Source: Fibrobacter sp. (GTDB lineage Bacteria; Fibrobacterota; Fibrobacteria; Fibrobacterales; Fibrobacteraceae). From it: DNA of 57,431 bases. The notes beneath the pieces were generated by a model, which was not told the DNA's origin, made no database searches, and saw only the letters and a program-made list of their open reading frames with translations. Shown in pieces: positions 50,186 through 57,431 of this stretch. The position numbers and the translations under genes are program-made. The stretch lies in the NCBI GenBank assembly GCA_017642335.1, contig JAGCPF010000055.1, positions 1 through 57,431 on the forward strand. The letters run 5' to 3'. How positions within the stretch are numbered: the stretch's first letter is position 1; the number at the start of each line of letters is the position of its first letter.

Positions 50186-51541
50186 ATGCACAAGAAAATC
50201 CCGTTTTTTGCGGTGCTTGCGCTAGCTTTTTTTTGTACCGTTTCGGCTTGGGCGGGGCCGGTTTCGACTGTCCCCTGGAACGGCTACGTGGGGGCGGTCA
50301 GTTTTACCTTCGATGACGCCCTTAAGAACCAGATTGACAACCTGAAGCCCGTACTGGAAAGGCTTCCCGACGTGAAGGTGACTTTTTTTGTCACCAATAT
50401 GAGCAATGGCCTGCAAGGGAATGCCGCCGGTTTTGCTGCCCTCGCCAACGCAGGACACGAAATCGGGAACCACACGCTGTCGCATGGTCATATGACGGGG
50501 CAGGGTGAGTCGGAACTGAACGGCGAAATCGTGGATTTTGCAGGGACAATCGAGAAAACGCTAGAATCGGCCGGGGCCAAGGTCAAGGTGGTGTCTTTTG
50601 CGGCCCCGTTCTGCGAAACAAACGAGTCTGTACAGAAAGTCATTGCCAAACGCCACTTCAACAACCGCAACTGCGGTTGGCACGGTCGCAACATGTGGGA
50701 AACCGAGCCCGACATGTTCAACATCCAGGCGAAAATTTGGACCCGGTCCGGGGCGACTGCAACGGAAATGCTTTCGGCGATGGATACGGCGGCCTTCATC
50801 GGCGATTTCAGCGGTGCGAACCCGTGGGACGTGCAGGTGACGGGTGGCTCCTGGCTCGTGGTTCTGAACCACGGCGTTACCGACGATGCCGGGGACGACT
50901 ACTCCATCAACCCTTCCGACATTGAGAAAATCATGAAGCGTGCTGTCGAGGACAAGCTCTGGACGGCGAGTTTCGGTACGGTCGCCGCGTACTACCGGGC
51001 GCATTTCGTCATCGATGCGGCGGAATCGGTCGCGGCGGATGACGGATTTACGGTCAGCTGGAAGATCCCGGACGAGCACATGCCCGAGAAGGTCCTGCTG
51101 CGCGTTAAAATCGATACGCAAGGTGTCGGGGAAGACGCCGTCGTGGAACAGGGCGGCGTCGTTATCGCTCCGGAGTCCGATGGGACTTTTATCGTCGACT
51201 TCATGGCGGCAAGCCTGAAGGTGCGGAAGGCACGGGCGGGGGAGGTTGGCGGCGAGGATAAGCCCGATTCGACGGCTGTTGGCGATTCAACGGCTGTGGG
51301 TGATTCGACGGTTGCGACGGATTCGTCGGCTGTGGGAGATTCGTCGAGAACCGTGGGTATTTTGCGGGCCCCGTCGGTGCCCGGGGCTGTACCTACGGAA
51401 TACGCTGTTTTTGACCTGAACGGGAACTGCCTTGGCACGGCGAAGGAATTCGGCGTGCCGGAGCGCTTGCCCAAGGGCTTGTATATCGTCCGTGCGACTG
51501 GGCCGGGCCTTGCTCCCGTGGTGAAAGTTGTCCGCAAGTGA
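50186..51541 (+). CDS. Secreted polysaccharide deacetylase (CE4/NodB-like)
   Basis: 451 residues. Signal peptide MHKKIPFFAVLALAFFCTVSAWA. The NodB domain (about 25-275) has the metal and base motif SFTFDDA (Asp43, Asp44), NHTLSH (His96, His100) and the late WLVVLNHG. The usual RxPY/RPPYG motif reads FAAPFCETN, so the substrate-positioning Arg is missing or moved. A beta domain and a degenerate repeat linker follow (four units of about VGDSTA at about 361-383). The end EYAVFDLNGNCLG...LPKGLYIVRATGPG resembles a type IX secretion sorting domain. Likely an extracellular or surface enzyme on xylan, chitin or peptidoglycan-like substrates; the specificity is not readable. Confidence 0.88.
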   Translation: MHKKIPFFAVLALAFFCTVSAWAGPVSTVPWNGYVGAVSFTFDDALKNQIDNLKPVLERLPDVKVTFFVTNMSNGLQGNAAGFAALANAGHEIGNHTLSHGHMTGQGESELNGEIVDFAGTIEKTLESAGAKVKVVSFAAPFCETNESVQKVIAKRHFNNRNCGWHGRNMWETEPDMFNIQAKIWTRSGATATEMLSAMDTAAFIGDFSGANPWDVQVTGGSWLVVLNHGVTDDAGDDYSINPSDIEKIMKRAVEDKLWTASFGTVAAYYRAHFVIDAAESVAADDGFTVSWKIPDEHMPEKVLLRVKIDTQGVGEDAVVEQGGVVIAPESDGTFIVDFMAASLKVRKARAGEVGGEDKPDSTAVGDSTAVGDSTVATDSSAVGDSSRTVGILRAPSVPGAVPTEYAVFDLNGNCLGTAKEFGVPERLPKGLYIVRATGPGLAPVVKVVRK

Positions 51542-51558
51542 GTTTTTTACTATATTTG
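51528..51558 (+). promoter_or_regulatory. Promoter TTGTCC-N17-TATATTTG of receiver-like gene
   Basis: TTGTCC (51528-51533), 17 nt, then TATATTTG (51551-51558). The start ATG begins 7 nt after the octamer, so the mRNA is probably leaderless. Confidence 0.6.
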
Positions 51559-51565
51559 GGGTACT

Positions 51566-52027
51566 ATGGTGAAAGAATTCGAAGACGATTTTGAAAATGA
51601 CGACGAAATGGACGAGGCTGCCCTCGAAAAGTTCGACGAGGATCCCGAAGAAGGGTTTGTCCCGCAGGTCCGTGATTACAGCGACCGCCGCATCCTGATT
51701 TGGGAAGAGGACGAGGCTCGCCGGAACGCCTGCCTTGAAGTGCTGTCCGACCTCCTCATGGGGGCGACCATCAAGGCCGTGGCCACCGAATCCGAGGCTC
51801 TCGAGCAGATTGAGGCCGATGACTGGGATACGTTCGTCGTGGATTTCTACACCGAAGGCGTGTCGGAAAGCGATTTCATCAAGCGCGTCAACAACTATCC
51901 GGGTTCCATCCTGGTGGCCCTGTCGATGGGTCCGCTGACGCTTCCCGATGAGCGTGACCCCGCCAAGACGGAATACCTGCGTCGCCTTTTCGACATCGAA
52001 CGCTCCGGTACGCAGCTCCATGCCTAA
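51566..52027 (+). CDS. Receiver-like (REC) single-domain protein
   Basis: 153 residues. A very acidic 38-residue N-terminus is followed by a response-regulator-like fold: RRILIWEEDEARR (acidic pocket Glu47/Glu48/Asp49), WDTFVVDFYTEG with the likely phospho-acceptor Asp93, and SILVALSMGP with a Ser in the switch position. The conserved Lys near the end of REC domains is not found where expected (YLRRLFDIE), so phosphorylation may be altered or absent. No output domain or histidine kinase is adjacent. It may act as a phospho-relay or scaffolding protein. Confidence 0.65.
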   Translation: MVKEFEDDFENDDEMDEAALEKFDEDPEEGFVPQVRDYSDRRILIWEEDEARRNACLEVLSDLLMGATIKAVATESEALEQIEADDWDTFVVDFYTEGVSESDFIKRVNNYPGSILVALSMGPLTLPDERDPAKTEYLRRLFDIERSGTQLHA

Positions 52028-52048
52028 AAGCTTTTGAGGGCTTTTAGG
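52023..52048 (+). other. Hairpin overlapping receiver-gene stop
   Basis: Perfect 9-bp stem CCTAAAAGC / GCTTTTAGG with an 8-nt loop across the stop codon. There is no T run after it, so it is not a standard terminator; it may protect the mRNA end. Confidence 0.45.
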
Positions 52049-52110
52049 GGCCTTCCGGGCTCTCTAGAGGTTCCAGCGGCTGTTGTCCACGGACTACACA
52101 AAGTTTTAAT

Positions 52111-52133
52111 CCGGCTGTATAGCCGGTTTTTTT
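52111..52133 (+). terminator. Strong terminator downstream of receiver gene
   Basis: CCGGCT GTAT AGCCGG followed by seven T. Confidence 0.85.
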
Positions 52134-52149
52134 GTTGCTATATTATGGT

Positions 52150-52266
52150 CAACAGCAAGGAATGTTTTAGTATGGGATTTCAATTCTCCTGTCTGGAACC
52201 ATTGTGTTCCGGGATTATGACACAACTGGAACTTTCACGTTGGGGAGGCGTGAATGTTCCTTTTTC
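52150..52266 (+). ncRNA. Candidate structured small RNA
   Basis: Bounded upstream by the terminator at 52111-52133 and a TATATT box (52138-52143), and downstream by a terminator-like hairpin (GGAACTTTCACG / CGTGAATGTTCC, 11 of 12 pairs, then TTTTT). An inner hairpin CTGGAAC CATTGT GTTCCGG lies at 52193-52212. A short ORF crosses it but has no ribosome site, and its codons follow the stems. The unpaired segment contains CAATTCTCCTGTC, a pyrimidine-rich stretch that could pair with Shine-Dalgarno sequences. The RNA family is not recognised; the exact 5' end is a guess. Confidence 0.5.
52228..52265 (+). terminator. Terminator of candidate small RNA
   Basis: 12-nt arms with one mismatch, a 9-nt loop TTGGGGAGG, and TTTTT directly after the stem. 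Confidence 0.7.
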
Positions 52267-52345
52267 GTAAATAGTTCTTGGAGCTTCGAACGGTTGTTCC
52301 GTTCCGAGCGTATTTGAGTTTCAATTCCTCCTACCCCCAAAAATA

Positions 52346-52368
52346 TCCCCGGCTTAAAAAGCCGGGGA
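52346..52368 (-). terminator. ssrA terminator
   Basis: TCCCCGGC / GCCGGGGA stem with a 7-nt loop. On the minus strand it is followed by TATTTTTGG, 21 nt after the tmRNA 3' end. Confidence 0.8.
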
Positions 52369-52388
52369 TTCTGTATTGAGAGTATTCG

Positions 52389-52745
52389 TGGAGGTGAGGG
52401 GAGTCGAACCCCTGTCCAAAATCACTTCCATGTCCATTCCTACAAGCTTTCCCTTCGCATTTAAGGTCTCGTCTTGTCCACGCCCAAGAAGGTCGGCGCG
52501 GAGTTTGACCAGCCTAGTGAATCTCGGACTCTAGCCCCAGGCATGCGAGAATCCTATCCCATATTGCGTCCGGACGTACATCCCGATGGGAGCGGAATGA
52601 GGCCCGGCGTTGCCGTTAATTAGGCAGCGAGTGCGTAGTTTTCGTCAGCACTTATTTTTTTTCAGACTTTTTAACGAGTGCCCCCGTCTGAGACCTCGGC
52701 TTGCAACTAACACTTCGGCGACCCTGTCGAAACCAGATCACCCCC
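52389..52745 (-). ncRNA. ssrA: Transfer-messenger RNA (tmRNA)
   Basis: 357 nt, one-piece tmRNA. The 5' end GGGGGTGATCTGGTTTCGAC pairs with the 3' CACCTCC to form the acceptor stem. The T-arm GGGGTTCGACTCCCC and discriminator A are present; CCA is not encoded. The tag reading frame at 52620-52649 encodes ADENYALAA then TAA, with the hydrophobic ALAA end recognised by ClpXP-type proteases. tmRNA with SmpB rescues stalled ribosomes. The promoter TATATTTG lies 19 nt upstream of the mature 5' end. No integrated element abuts its 3' end, although ssrA is a common integration site. Confidence 0.96.
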
Positions 52746-52764
52746 GGTCATTAGTGGTTGGGGT

Positions 52765-52794
52765 CAAATATACAAAAAAAAGCTAAAAATGCAA
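52765..52794 (-). promoter_or_regulatory. ssrA promoter
   Basis: Minus strand TTGCAT (52789-52794), 16 nt, TATATTTG (52765-52772). Confidence 0.65.
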
Positions 52795-52800
52795 CATCCT

Positions 52801-52828
52801 GCCGAAATTTGGCGAATTTCGGCATTTT
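52801..52828 (+). terminator. Terminator-like hairpin before VWA paralog 3
   Basis: GCCGAAATT TGGCG AATTTCGGC followed by ATTTTT on the plus strand. It would stop plus-strand read-through; no annotated plus-strand gene ends there. Confidence 0.6.
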
Positions 52829-52925
52829 TAAAATTTAAGGAAATGAAAGCTCTTGTAAAAATTAATATATATTTTGTTTGCAATTGCAGTTTCTTTTTCG
52901 ATATCGTTAATTAATGGAGCGGATT

Positions 52926-55900
52926 GTGTTGGGGAAGTACGTCAAGATTTTATTCTTTTTCGTGGCGCTTGTTGCGAGCGTGAACGCAAGCGTTACAATC
53001 GAAGGCGATACTGCTTCTTATGATGTATCCATCGGCGATACACTTTCTATTGCCGCTCGGCAAAGACTCTCGCCCGGAGAAAACTTCATCAAGTGGGAAA
53101 TTGTTTCGGGAACGGGGGTATTTCTTGATTCGACCGCAGATTCTTCCGCGTTTATTCCGTCATCGAACGATGCTGTTTTAAGAATGGTTGTCCAAACATT
53201 GCCCATCTATGTGGTGACCGACCAGAAGACCATTTTCAATTTTTATAAGAATAGTGCGAATATTCCTAGAAATAACCAATATGGCTTACGTTTTTTCTAT
53301 GAAACCAAAGAGGCCGGGTCGTATGCGATGGTTTATGAAAGTAACCAGGTTCTTGGTATCGTGGATTTTCTTCTAGATTCTACGTTCACGACTGCTGTTC
53401 CTACCGACTCTTTTCTCGCAAGCAAAAACTGTGTTAATTATAATCCGGGGAGCATAAAGTGCTTATTCAATGCACCTGCTCAGATCAAGAATTACTTTGT
53501 TGTTTATCTTGCCCGTTATCCCGATCACAACATGAAGGATTCGGCCGCAATCTGGATTGTTAAAACGCATTCCTTGGAAACTGTGGCGTCGGGAAATGGA
53601 AGTGCGTTGGTCGATTCTTCGGGCACTAAAGTCAAGCTGAACGACAAAGTCATCGATTCGGATTCCACCAAGATTTACGCCACGTCGGACAAGGACAATG
53701 TTTTTGACCACTGGGAAGTCGCATCGGGCTCCTGCTCCATCTTGGATACTAAAAGTGAAACGACAAAAGTTGTAGACGTAATGAACGACTGCAAGGTGAA
53801 AGCCGTATTTATCCCTGGGAAGGTCTATACAATTACGAATGTTTCGACCGAATATAATTTCACGGATCACCTATATGCAAAGTCGGTTACCAATGGAAGT
53901 ACCGGCGTCAGGTTCTCCTTTATTGCTCCGAGCGACGGCCCGTATACCATTGTTGTGTCGAACGATTATACGCGTGATTCAATTAAATACATTCGATATA
54001 CGGCGTCTGACTACGCGTCGGCATCGGTTTCAACGAAATTCCTGGGGGCTTATTCGGAATCTTTGACGCTCACGGCGGGGGATACTCTCTCTATCGTTAT
54101 TGCGAATACGACGAGCAAGCCCAATTCTTTCTTTATCAATTATGCAACGCAGGCCTATAGTCTCACGCTTTCCCAGGATGGAAACGGAAAAGTTTTGCCG
54201 GATGGCGGATATGTGGCGGCGTACTCCGGTACAAAGTATTCCATCGGCGCCGAGGCCGATAGCGGTTACCGTTTTTCTGATTGGCAAATCGTGTCGGGTT
54301 CGCCTGTTATCGACGACAGCGAGGCTCCTTTCACATTTGCTACAATCTCAGCGAATACGGAGCTGAAAGCGCGGTTTAAACAGAGTGCGGTCCATTCGCT
54401 TACCAGGACAAAGCAGACTTTCAATTTCCAGAAGCACTACTATAGCGAGCCAACCCGGTCGGTCATCCGGTTCACTTGGACCCCTCCTGATACGGCCACG
54501 TACTTGATTAGTTTTGAACCGGTCGATCCTGTTGCTGCGATTCTCAAGGATTACGGAACGGACAATACGTTTGCGAATGCTGAATCTGAAAGGGCTGTCA
54601 GTGGCACGACGAGTTTCACCTTCAAAGGGACTCCCGGAGCTCCGCTATATTGGACACTTCAGGACAGCACGAGCGGTATCCCGAATACATCGTTCAAGGC
54701 TTGGATTTCTACACCTTATGTTTTGAATGTCTTGACAGCCAAAGAAGGGGCGGTCAATCCGTCTGGGAAAGTGTTTACGAGTCCGGGTACTGAGACAATT
54801 TTGACTGCTTGGCCCTATGGTGGTTACAAGTTCAAGTCGTGGGTGAATACCGATGGCGACATGACCATCGATTCGCCGAAGGATTCGCGCACGAAGGTCA
54901 CGCAGATAGATTCTGTCTGTAGCGTTAAGGCGACCTTCACGGTTGACGGCTCCGCAGAGCCGGTGCTGAACATCACGAAGTTGGATATGGGCAACTATCC
55001 TGAAATTTGCGCTCAGGTTTCCGTTACAGACAAGAACTCAGGACATTCCTTCTATGGGCTCGTTTCCGATGACTTCACCTTGACTCAAAGTGGATTGCCC
55101 GTTAATCCCGAGGTGACAAGTATCAATAACGTTTTGGGTGTCTCGATTGTCATCGTCGTTGATGAGAGTAATTCAATGGGCATCAACCATCGTGTGGATA
55201 AGGCGAAGGATGCGATTCGCTCGTTTGTAAGCACCATGGGCCCTTACGACAAGACGGCCATCGTTGGTTTCCGCGGGGGTGATTCCACTGTGGTTCATCA
55301 GGCTCTGACTTCAGATAAGACCTTGCTGCTCCAAGCTGTAGATTCTATTGCTGCCGTGAGTAAAACGACAAACATTTTTACAGGAACGATTGTCGGTATA
55401 GACCAGATTGTGAACGAAACGAATACGACCGCCGTTGTCGTGTTCTCCGATGGGGATAATAACAGCGGTTCCAGGGACTTGAGAGGGACCATAGACCTCG
55501 CCAATGAGAAAAAAACGTCCATATATTCTATTGCTCTAGAAAGCGAGTCGAGATACCCGCTGGAAAACCTGGCAACGGGTACGGGGGGCACATTCTCGAT
55601 TGCGAGTGATGCGAATGAACTTGCGGGATTGTATGCCGGTATTCGTGATAATATTCTCTCGCAGTATGTTGTTTGTTTCCAGTCGCCGGATACGGTCGCG
55701 AACGGGGCGACGTACGACGTTGCCATCGGCACGAAGTTCAACAAGATTACCACGAGCGATACGGTGCAGTGGAACGCGAAATCGCTGCCGCCGATAATCA
55801 CGCTTACCGAGGACACGAAAGAACTGATTGAAAGTTCGCAGCCGTCGAACAACCCGCTCACGCTCGGCGTGTACATAAGAACGCAAATTGGCATCGCCTC

Positions 55901-57431
55901 CGCGGACCTTTACCTTCGCACGTCCGGCACGACGGATACCTACGCGAGATACACTTTGCTCAACGTGCACGACAGCTTGTGGGAATTCACGGTCCCCGCG
56001 AGTGACGTGATGGCGCCGGGCATCGACTTCTACGTGATTGCGGTGGATTCTCTCGGGCAAGTGGGCAAGTCTCCCCGCATCCAGAACCCGGCGAACCAGC
56101 CGTACACGATCTTCGTAGACAACGATATCCCCGCTATTGAGGTGGTTTCCGTGGCCTGCGAGGACTCGACATCCGACTTGAAGACGTTCCGCTTCAGTTT
56201 CAAGGACAGCGATGGCATCGACGGCGCGACGCTCTACTACAAGGACTCCCGTGCCATCATCTTCCAGGAGATGGCGCTCGCGTACTCCGCCGACAATGAC
56301 ACGTGGGTCGTTGAGTTCCGCGCGAACGAGCGCGACTACGATATGCTCGTCTACTACCTGCGCGTGACGGACGGGAAGGGCGCGACCGTGCGCCATCCGG
56401 GCGAGGGAACGCTTTCCACGGAAGCTTGCCGCATCCATTACGTGGAGAACGACACCTCCGTCACGGATACCATTCCCGATGATTCCGTTCCGCCGTCACC
56501 TCGCGATTCCGTTGTGTACTCGCTTATTGCCGATACCGCCGAGATTTACGACAAGGACCTTGACGGCCGCGCGGACTTCGTGCGCGTGCACTTCAAGGAG
56601 GAGCGCGAAGACAACATTACGAGTATTGATTCCATCTTCTGGAACTCGAACCGCGGAGAATGGCGGTACGTGCCTGCGGATGCGATAAAGCAGAGCCGCA
56701 CGGACGGCAAATGGTTCGAAGGCTATATTGACAAGCCGTACAGGTACGGCCTGACGAAGGCGGATTCCGCGCACCCGCCGTTCCTCTCCTTTACCACGAT
56801 CCACTCCGATGAACTCGAGAATGTGAAACTTTTGGACCGCGTGGGCGCGGTTCCTGCGAAGGCGTCGAAGTTCCCCGGCAGGGTCGGACTGAAAGAATAC
56901 ATGGAACCGGACGCCGAAATGCCGCCGGACACGCTCATCGTCAGGATGTCCGAGCCCGTCAGTAACGCCGGCGGGGAAATGGCCTGGGAACAGCTTTTCC
57001 GCTACTCCACGTCATGCGAGGACACCGCATCGCAACCGCTCAAGTTGCGTTCGGCCCCGACCGTCCGCGAGAACGGACTGGTCTGGACATTGATTCTCGA
57101 CGGGTATTCTGTCAAAGCGGGCGCCTGCTTCTTCACCGACCCCTCGTCCAGCTACATCGACTTGGCTGGCAACGCGATGGGCCGCGGAGGCATCGAGATT
57201 GACGGCCGTGACGGCTCGTTCTACCTGGGCGCGGTCGTGCCGGTCCAGCCGGTCAGTGGCATCGGCAAGACGCCGAAATGGATTCCGCCAGAAGGAAACG
57301 CGTGGGAAAGTCTGCCCGATTCGTTGTCCGCAATCAGCGTGAAAGCAAGCATGCCGTACAAGGCCGAGGTCTACATCTTCGACGGGATAGGGACTTACGT
57401 GACCGATTTTCGCCAGAAATTCGGCTACGAC
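52926..57431 (+). CDS. Giant secreted VWA protein, paralog 3, 3' end outside window
   Basis: 1,502 codons visible without a stop; by comparison with paralogs 1 and 2 about 60-70 residues are missing. GTG 52926 is preferred (GGAG 6 nt upstream and GTG starts in both paralogs); ATG 52914 in frame is the alternative. The signal peptide (MLGKYVKILFFFVALVASVNA) leads into SVTIEGDTASYDVSIGDTLS as in the others. Repeats are FIKWEIVSGTG, FDHWEVASGSC, YRFSDWQIVSG and YKFKSWVNTDG. The VWA domain near 735-915 has VVDESNSM (DxSxS kept) and FSDGDNNSG. The 3' block YSLIADTAEIYDKDLDGRAD is shared. The protein is interrupted by the window edge at QKFGYD. Its last ~1.7 kb are visibly GC-richer than its first part. 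Confidence 0.85.
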   Translation, partial: MLGKYVKILFFFVALVASVNASVTIEGDTASYDVSIGDTLSIAARQRLSPGENFIKWEIVSGTGVFLDSTADSSAFIPSSNDAVLRMVVQTLPIYVVTDQKTIFNFYKNSANIPRNNQYGLRFFYETKEAGSYAMVYESNQVLGIVDFLLDSTFTTAVPTDSFLASKNCVNYNPGSIKCLFNAPAQIKNYFVVYLARYPDHNMKDSAAIWIVKTHSLETVASGNGSALVDSSGTKVKLNDKVIDSDSTKIYATSDKDNVFDHWEVASGSCSILDTKSETTKVVDVMNDCKVKAVFIPGKVYTITNVSTEYNFTDHLYAKSVTNGSTGVRFSFIAPSDGPYTIVVSNDYTRDSIKYIRYTASDYASASVSTKFLGAYSESLTLTAGDTLSIVIANTTSKPNSFFINYATQAYSLTLSQDGNGKVLPDGGYVAAYSGTKYSIGAEADSGYRFSDWQIVSGSPVIDDSEAPFTFATISANTELKARFKQSAVHSLTRTKQTFNFQKHYYSEPTRSVIRFTWTPPDTATYLISFEPVDPVAAILKDYGTDNTFANAESERAVSGTTSFTFKGTPGAPLYWTLQDSTSGIPNTSFKAWISTPYVLNVLTAKEGAVNPSGKVFTSPGTETILTAWPYGGYKFKSWVNTDGDMTIDSPKDSRTKVTQIDSVCSVKATFTVDGSAEPVLNITKLDMGNYPEICAQVSVTDKNSGHSFYGLVSDDFTLTQSGLPVNPEVTSINNVLGVSIVIVVDESNSMGINHRVDKAKDAIRSFVSTMGPYDKTAIVGFRGGDSTVVHQALTSDKTLLLQAVDSIAAVSKTTNIFTGTIVGIDQIVNETNTTAVVVFSDGDNNSGSRDLRGTIDLANEKKTSIYSIALESESRYPLENLATGTGGTFSIASDANELAGLYAGIRDNILSQYVVCFQSPDTVANGATYDVAIGTKFNKITTSDTVQWNAKSLPPIITLTEDTKELIESSQPSNNPLTLGVYIRTQIGIASADLYLRTSGTTDTYARYTLLNVHDSLWEFTVPASDVMAPGIDFYVIAVDSLGQVGKSPRIQNPANQPYTIFVDNDIPAIEVVSVACEDSTSDLKTFRFSFKDSDGIDGATLYYKDSRAIIFQEMALAYSADNDTWVVEFRANERDYDMLVYYLRVTDGKGATVRHPGEGTLSTEACRIHYVENDTSVTDTIPDDSVPPSPRDSVVYSLIADTAEIYDKDLDGRADFVRVHFKEEREDNITSIDSIFWNSNRGEWRYVPADAIKQSRTDGKWFEGYIDKPYRYGLTKADSAHPPFLSFTTIHSDELENVKLLDRVGAVPAKASKFPGRVGLKEYMEPDAEMPPDTLIVRMSEPVSNAGGEMAWEQLFRYSTSCEDTASQPLKLRSAPTVRENGLVWTLILDGYSVKAGACFFTDPSSSYIDLAGNAMGRGGIEIDGRDGSFYLGAVVPVQPVSGIGKTPKWIPPEGNAWESLPDSLSAISVKASMPYKAEVYIFDGIGTYVTDFRQKFGYD

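Larger units (their letters stand above)
52028..52388. other. Gene-free 361-nt region with several hairpins
   Basis: No convincing protein gene. It holds the stop-codon hairpin, a terminator (52111-52133), a TATATT box, a candidate small RNA with its own terminator, a further imperfect hairpin (GCTTCGAACGG / CCGTTCCGAGC, 52283-52310) and the ssrA terminator. TTTCAATTCTCCT and TTTCAATTCCTCCT occur about 150 nt apart. Confidence 0.6.
52746..52925. other. Gap between ssrA and VWA paralog 3
   Basis: Holds the ssrA promoter on minus, a plus-strand terminator-like hairpin (52801-52828), an AT-rich stretch with TTAATATATATTTTG (about 52862-52876) that may be the paralog 3 promoter, and the GGAG ribosome site. 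Confidence 0.5.

Noticed and set aside
52145..52270. Short ORF MVNSKECFSMGFQFSCLEPL... downstream of the receiver gene
   Set aside because: It has no ribosome site, and its codons coincide with the arms of two hairpins and a terminator, so a structured RNA explains the conservation-like pattern better.
52389..52745. Genomic island attachment site at ssrA
   Set aside because: No integrase and no duplicated tmRNA 3' end was found in the flanking sequence; the neighbours look like resident genes.

Overview
The window looks like a chromosomal segment of a Fibrobacter (phylum Fibrobacterota), close to rumen or gut F. succinogenes-type organisms. Signs of this are a member of the ~960-residue F. 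succinogenes paralogous lipoprotein family (TIGR02171, recalled from family knowledge), secreted lipoproteins whose signal peptide is followed by SSSS-rich spacers, an LL-DAP aminotransferase lysine pathway, a mitochondrial-type aconitase, and promoters with a Bacteroidetes-like TAnnTTTG box. The genus call is an inference from content; no database was searched. Most of the window is core chromosome. No phage, IS element, integrase or CRISPR array was seen.

Layout. (1) 1-8.9 kb, minus strand: SPOR/TPR protein, tRNA-Leu(CAA), a secreted protein of unknown role, panD, a flotillin, an outer-membrane-type protein, a LytR_C lipoprotein, rsfS and argS (cut by the window edge), with miaB and one unknown gene upstream. 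(2) 9.1-15.2 kb, plus: a TonB-C-like lipoprotein, a HAD phosphatase, a zinc-ribbon membrane protein with a duplicated domain, a MNT/HEPN pair, a DUF4832-type lipoprotein and a lipoprotein tyrosine phosphatase. (3) Aconitase on minus. (4) 17.7-22.2 kb: tryptophan genes trpCF (fused), trpB and trpA, controlled by two intact Trp-codon attenuators plus a third, altered copy between them. (5) UPF0145 protein and a His-rich COG0523 GTPase on minus. (6) 24.2-27.9 kb: chorismate mutase, prephenate dehydrogenase with ACT domain, an EPSP-synthase-like protein lacking the usual catalytic motifs, and NAD kinase. (7) TIGR02171 lipoprotein, dapF, dapL, a NifA-like sigma54 activator, then mntP and a trifunctional LplT-PlsC-Aas phospholipid gene on minus. 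(8) 39.2-57.4 kb: a ThiE/TenI-like protein, a beta-barrel protein and three giant (about 1,570-residue) paralogous secreted von Willebrand A proteins, two in tandem on minus and one on plus. Between them lie a polysaccharide deacetylase, a receiver-like protein, a candidate small RNA and the tmRNA gene.

The most unusual points are: the stacked trp attenuators; palindromic repeats translated in frame inside TrpF loops; the apparently non-catalytic EPSP-synthase homologue inside an aromatic operon; the VWA trio; a structured RNA candidate beside ssrA; and a recurring promoter box only 4-8 nt before start codons, which implies many leaderless mRNAs.
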